NCBI GenBank assembly: GCA_946478635.1
Contig: CAMLCX010000042.1
Location: 1-17,207 of the forward strand
Reading direction: 5' to 3'
Length of the DNA stretch: 17,207 nt
Source: an uncultured Pseudomonadota bacterium
Lineage (GTDB): Bacteria > Desulfobacterota_B > Binatia > UBA9968
The stretch's first letter is position 1, and each line of letters starts with the position of its first letter. This document shows positions 15,293 to 17,207 of this stretch, piece by piece. The notes beneath the pieces were generated by a model. It ran no database searches. It was not told the DNA's origin and saw only the letters and a program-made list of their open reading frames with translations. A program made the position numbers and the translations under genes.

Positions 15293-15308
15293 GGCAACCC
15301 CCATGCCA
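15293..15308 (-). promoter_or_regulatory. Sigma-54 (-24/-12) promoter upstream of the receiver-kinase operon
   Basis: The minus strand reads TGGCATGGGGGTTGCC. Against the consensus TGGCACG-N4-TTGC(A/T) it differs only at the sixth position (T for C) and the last, with correct spacing between GG and GC. The predicted transcription start is near 15282, about 205 nt before the receiver start codon. The gene immediately upstream encodes a sigma-54 activator, which makes the match more credible. Confidence 0.62.
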
Positions 15309-15336
15309 TTTACACCGTTATGATAAGGGGCTGAAA

Positions 15337-15429
15337 ATGAAGGACTATTTTGATCGACCGGATATGGAGTGGTCTGCAAAATACGCTGCATTAACCAAGA
15401 AGGGACAAATCCGGACACTTATGCGGTAA
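15337..15429 (+). CDS. Possible 30-residue small protein
   Basis: A short frame from ATG 15337 to TAA 15427-15429, preceded at 6 nt by AAGGGG (15325-15330). The peptide is charged and probably helical (begins MKDYFDRPDMEWSAKYAALT, then a basic tail). It lies between the sigma-54 regulator gene and the sigma-54 promoter, on the opposite strand to both. I recognise no family. A good ribosome site and plausible composition favour it; its small size and lack of comparison mean it could be chance. Confidence 0.3.
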   Translation: MKDYFDRPDMEWSAKYAALTKKGQIRTLMR

Positions 15430-15444
15430 TAGTTCCAGGAGTGG

Positions 15445-15474
15445 CGATGGACGTATCGACGTCAACCGATGGAC
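15445..15474. promoter_or_regulatory. Possible upstream activator site for the sigma-54 promoter
   Basis: The direct repeat CGATGGAC occurs at 15445-15452 and 15467-15474, a 22-bp period or about two helical turns. Between and overlapping them is the inverted repeat GACGT-ATCG-ACGTC (15450-15463). The cluster lies about 140-170 bp upstream of the -24 element, the usual distance for NtrC-type enhancer sites. Role inferred. Confidence 0.3.
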
Positions 15475-15506
15475 CTGTACCAGGGTTGACGGACAGCGCA
15501 GGGGAT

Positions 15507-16937
15507 TTACTCAGTGGTTGGTCGATCGATCCCGAGGGTGGTTATTTTGTACGAAAGAATGCGTCGGGTGACGCCCAAATGGCGTGCCGCCTGCGTCTTG
15601 TTCCAATCGCATTTTTCCAAAGCGTCGAGAATCATCGAACGTTCAAATGCTTCGACGGCTTCGACGAGGTTCTGGTTGGAATTAATCACGGCCGTTTGGG
15701 TGGGCTCCAGCGCTGACGGCGTTCCGCTCAGAACCGCCGGTGGCAAATGGGCGATCTGGATCTCATCATCACGACAAATCATCAGCGCCCGTTCGATCGC
15801 GTTCTGTAACTCGCGCACATTGCCGGGCCAACGATGTTCGCGTAACGCCGCGAGAGCCGAGTCCGAGATGGAGCGAGCCACAAATCTGCCGGAGCGCATC
15901 CCCACGGCAAGAAAATGTTGCGCCAAGTGGGATATGTCGGCGGGTCGGTCGCGCAGCGGCGGCACCTCGATGACAAACATATTCACTCGATACAAAAGAT
16001 CGTTGCGGAACGCCCCGCTTTGAACGGCTTGTTCGAGATCACGGTTGGTCGCGCAGATCACGCGCACGTTGACCGAAATGTTTTCCTCGCCGCCGACTCG
16101 CTGGAACGTCCGTTCTTGCAGCACGCGCAAGATTTTAGCTTGCGTCGACAACGGCATGTCGCCGATCTCATCAAGAAACAGCGTTCCGCCGTTGGCTTGC
16201 TCAAACTTGCCGCGCCGCCGTGAAATCGCGCTGGTAAAGGCGCCTCGTTCATGGCCGAAAAGCTCGCTCTCGATCAATGTGTCGGTGAGGGCGGCGCAAT
16301 TGACGTCGACAAACGGTTTGGCGACGCGCGGGCTTGAGTAGTGCAGCGCTCGGGCGACAAGTTCTTTACCCGTGCCGCTTTCGCCCAAGATTAGCACGGT
16401 CGCGTCGCTCGACGCGGCTTGGCGGATCATCTCACGAACATTGTCCATGGCCGGGGTGCTGCCGATGATGTGCTCGAGTTTGTAGGTCTCGTTGAGTTCG
16501 GAACGAAGCGTGGCGAGATCCTGCTGCTGGCGCACCATCTTCAACGCATTCGCTAGGGAGACAACCAATCGCTGGTGTTCCACTGGTTTGGTGACGTAAT
16601 CCGTCGCGCCGCCGCGTAGCGCGCTTACGACATCGTTGACGGAGTTGGAGGCGGTAACGACGATAACCGGCACCTCGGGATAGCGATAGCGGGATTTTGC
16701 CAGTAGATCAAAACCCGACGCATCGGGAAGATGGAGATCGACCAGAACCACGTCGGGCTTGTTTCCGCCGAGTATTTTCAGAAATTCCTGACCACTCGAC
16801 ACAATTTTGATGGCATAGCCTTCGCGTTCGGCTATGGACTGTATCAGCCGTCCAGACGCCGAATCGTCCTCGACGTAAAGTATGTTGGCCAGTGACTTGG
16901 TGGAATTCTCAGGCACGAAACTAGGGTAATCGATCAT
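15507..16937 (-). CDS. NtrC-family sigma-54-dependent response regulator (REC-AAA+-Fis HTH)
   Basis: 476 residues from ATG 16937. Receiver domain (about 18-135) with acidic residues at 23-25 (EDD), phospho-acceptor D67 in 'VVLVDLHLPDASG', T95 and K117. The sigma-54 interaction AAA+ domain (about 155-380) has Walker A GESGTGKE (185-192), Walker B 'TLFLDEIGDM' (D256, E257) and the conserved 'LLYRVNMFVIEVPPLRDR' and 'HRWPGNVREL' segments. The sigma-54 contact loop reads GAFTSA (232-237) instead of the usual GAFTGA. A Fis-type helix-turn-helix ends the protein ('NKTQAARHLGVTRRILSYKI'). It activates transcription with ATP at sigma-54 promoters after phosphorylation. A TTG at 16952 is an alternative start, and neither has a strong Shine-Dalgarno site. 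It lies upstream of, and in the same direction as, the receiver and two kinases, with a sigma-54 promoter in between, so that operon is its likely target. Confidence 0.93.
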   Translation of the reverse strand: MIDYPSFVPENSTKSLANILYVEDDSASGRLIQSIAEREGYAIKIVSSGQEFLKILGGNKPDVVLVDLHLPDASGFDLLAKSRYRYPEVPVIVVTASNSVNDVVSALRGGATDYVTKPVEHQRLVVSLANALKMVRQQQDLATLRSELNETYKLEHIIGSTPAMDNVREMIRQAASSDATVLILGESGTGKELVARALHYSSPRVAKPFVDVNCAALTDTLIESELFGHERGAFTSAISRRRGKFEQANGGTLFLDEIGDMPLSTQAKILRVLQERTFQRVGGEENISVNVRVICATNRDLEQAVQSGAFRNDLLYRVNMFVIEVPPLRDRPADISHLAQHFLAVGMRSGRFVARSISDSALAALREHRWPGNVRELQNAIERALMICRDDEIQIAHLPPAVLSGTPSALEPTQTAVINSNQNLVEAVEAFERSMILDALEKCDWNKTQAARHLGVTRRILSYKITTLGIDRPTTE

Positions 16938-16991
16938 AACCTGCGCGGTCAAGTGGCGCCGCGTTTGGGCTTATACGAGCAGTTGAAGCAA

Positions 16992-17019
16992 CATTCCCGG
17001 AGCGAAGTCCGCTGGAATG
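16992..17019. repeat. Inverted repeat upstream of the sigma-54 regulator gene
   Basis: Nested stem CATTCC-CGGA (16992-17001) / TCCG-(CT)-GGAATG (17008-17019) with a 6-nt loop and a 2-nt bulge, about 55 bp upstream of the regulator start. It could be an operator (autoregulation) or a leader hairpin. The remainder up to 17207 shows no recognisable gene or promoter. Confidence 0.3.
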
Positions 17020-17207
17020 AGCCATATCTGTGCTGGCGAACAGGAGTAGAGAATTACCTCCTTTGCTGTATGAATTCGCCGCTTCCGGGCGCGCCGCAGT
17101 TGCATAACCCCAACATTTTCCAGGGTAATGGAGGCGGAAGCTGCGATGGCATGTACGTTGCTCGACAGTTATCCGTACTTAGCCTATTTCGAAATATAAG
17201 GCGGTCT

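Noticed and set aside
15369..15716. 115-codon + strand frame at the end of the regulator gene
   Set aside because: Much of it is antisense to the conserved helix-turn-helix coding region, and it has no ribosome site or family features.
17070..17207. Frame open from ATG 17070 to the right edge, which could be a divergent gene
   Set aside because: There is no Shine-Dalgarno site, the peptide looks like no known protein start, and only 46 codons are visible.

Overview
The window is a GC-rich bacterial chromosomal segment, dense in signalling genes. An NMT1/THI5-like substrate-binding protein, an F420-type luciferase-like monooxygenase, an FAD aromatic hydroxylase, an ExeA/GspA-type ATPase and a sigma-54 regulatory island all occur together. 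That mix fits an uncultured Gram-negative soil or sediment lineage near the old Deltaproteobacteria (Binatota-, NC10- or Rokubacteria-like). The lineage is an inference from gene content only; there is no rRNA or other marker gene.

Left part (1-3839, + strand). A 5'-truncated ABC-transporter substrate-binding gene (1-927) is followed by a 487-bp gap. The gap holds a weak hairpin, a back-to-back pair of perfect DnaA boxes, an AT-rich stretch and a possible promoter. A three-gene cassette follows: an ExeA/GspA-type AAA ATPase with an unusual C-terminal extension, a membrane Cache-like/HAMP protein with no output domain, and a 98-residue coiled-coil protein.

Middle (3903-6384). Two oxidoreductase genes are divergently transcribed from a 200-bp gap: a luciferase-like (LLM) monooxygenase on the minus strand and a single-component FAD monooxygenase on the plus strand. 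A shared degradative or biosynthetic role is possible but unproven.

Right part (6492-16937, all minus strand). This is a two-component signalling island. In transcription order it encodes an NtrC-family sigma-54 activator (REC-AAA-HTH), a stand-alone DivK/CheY-like receiver, an 8-TM CHASE-like/GAF histidine kinase, and a 1737-residue soluble kinase with REC, two PAS and six GAF domains. The last two overlap by 4 nt (ATGA). Between the activator and the receiver lies a strong match to a sigma-54 -24/-12 promoter pointing at the receiver-kinase operon. Its predicted ~205-nt leader contains a row of perfect hairpins. The simplest model is that the NtrC-type regulator switches on the receiver and both kinases, and that the leader adds post-initiation control. 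This promoter-leader-kinase arrangement is the best candidate in the window for something undescribed.

No tRNA, rRNA, CRISPR array, insertion sequence or integrase was seen.
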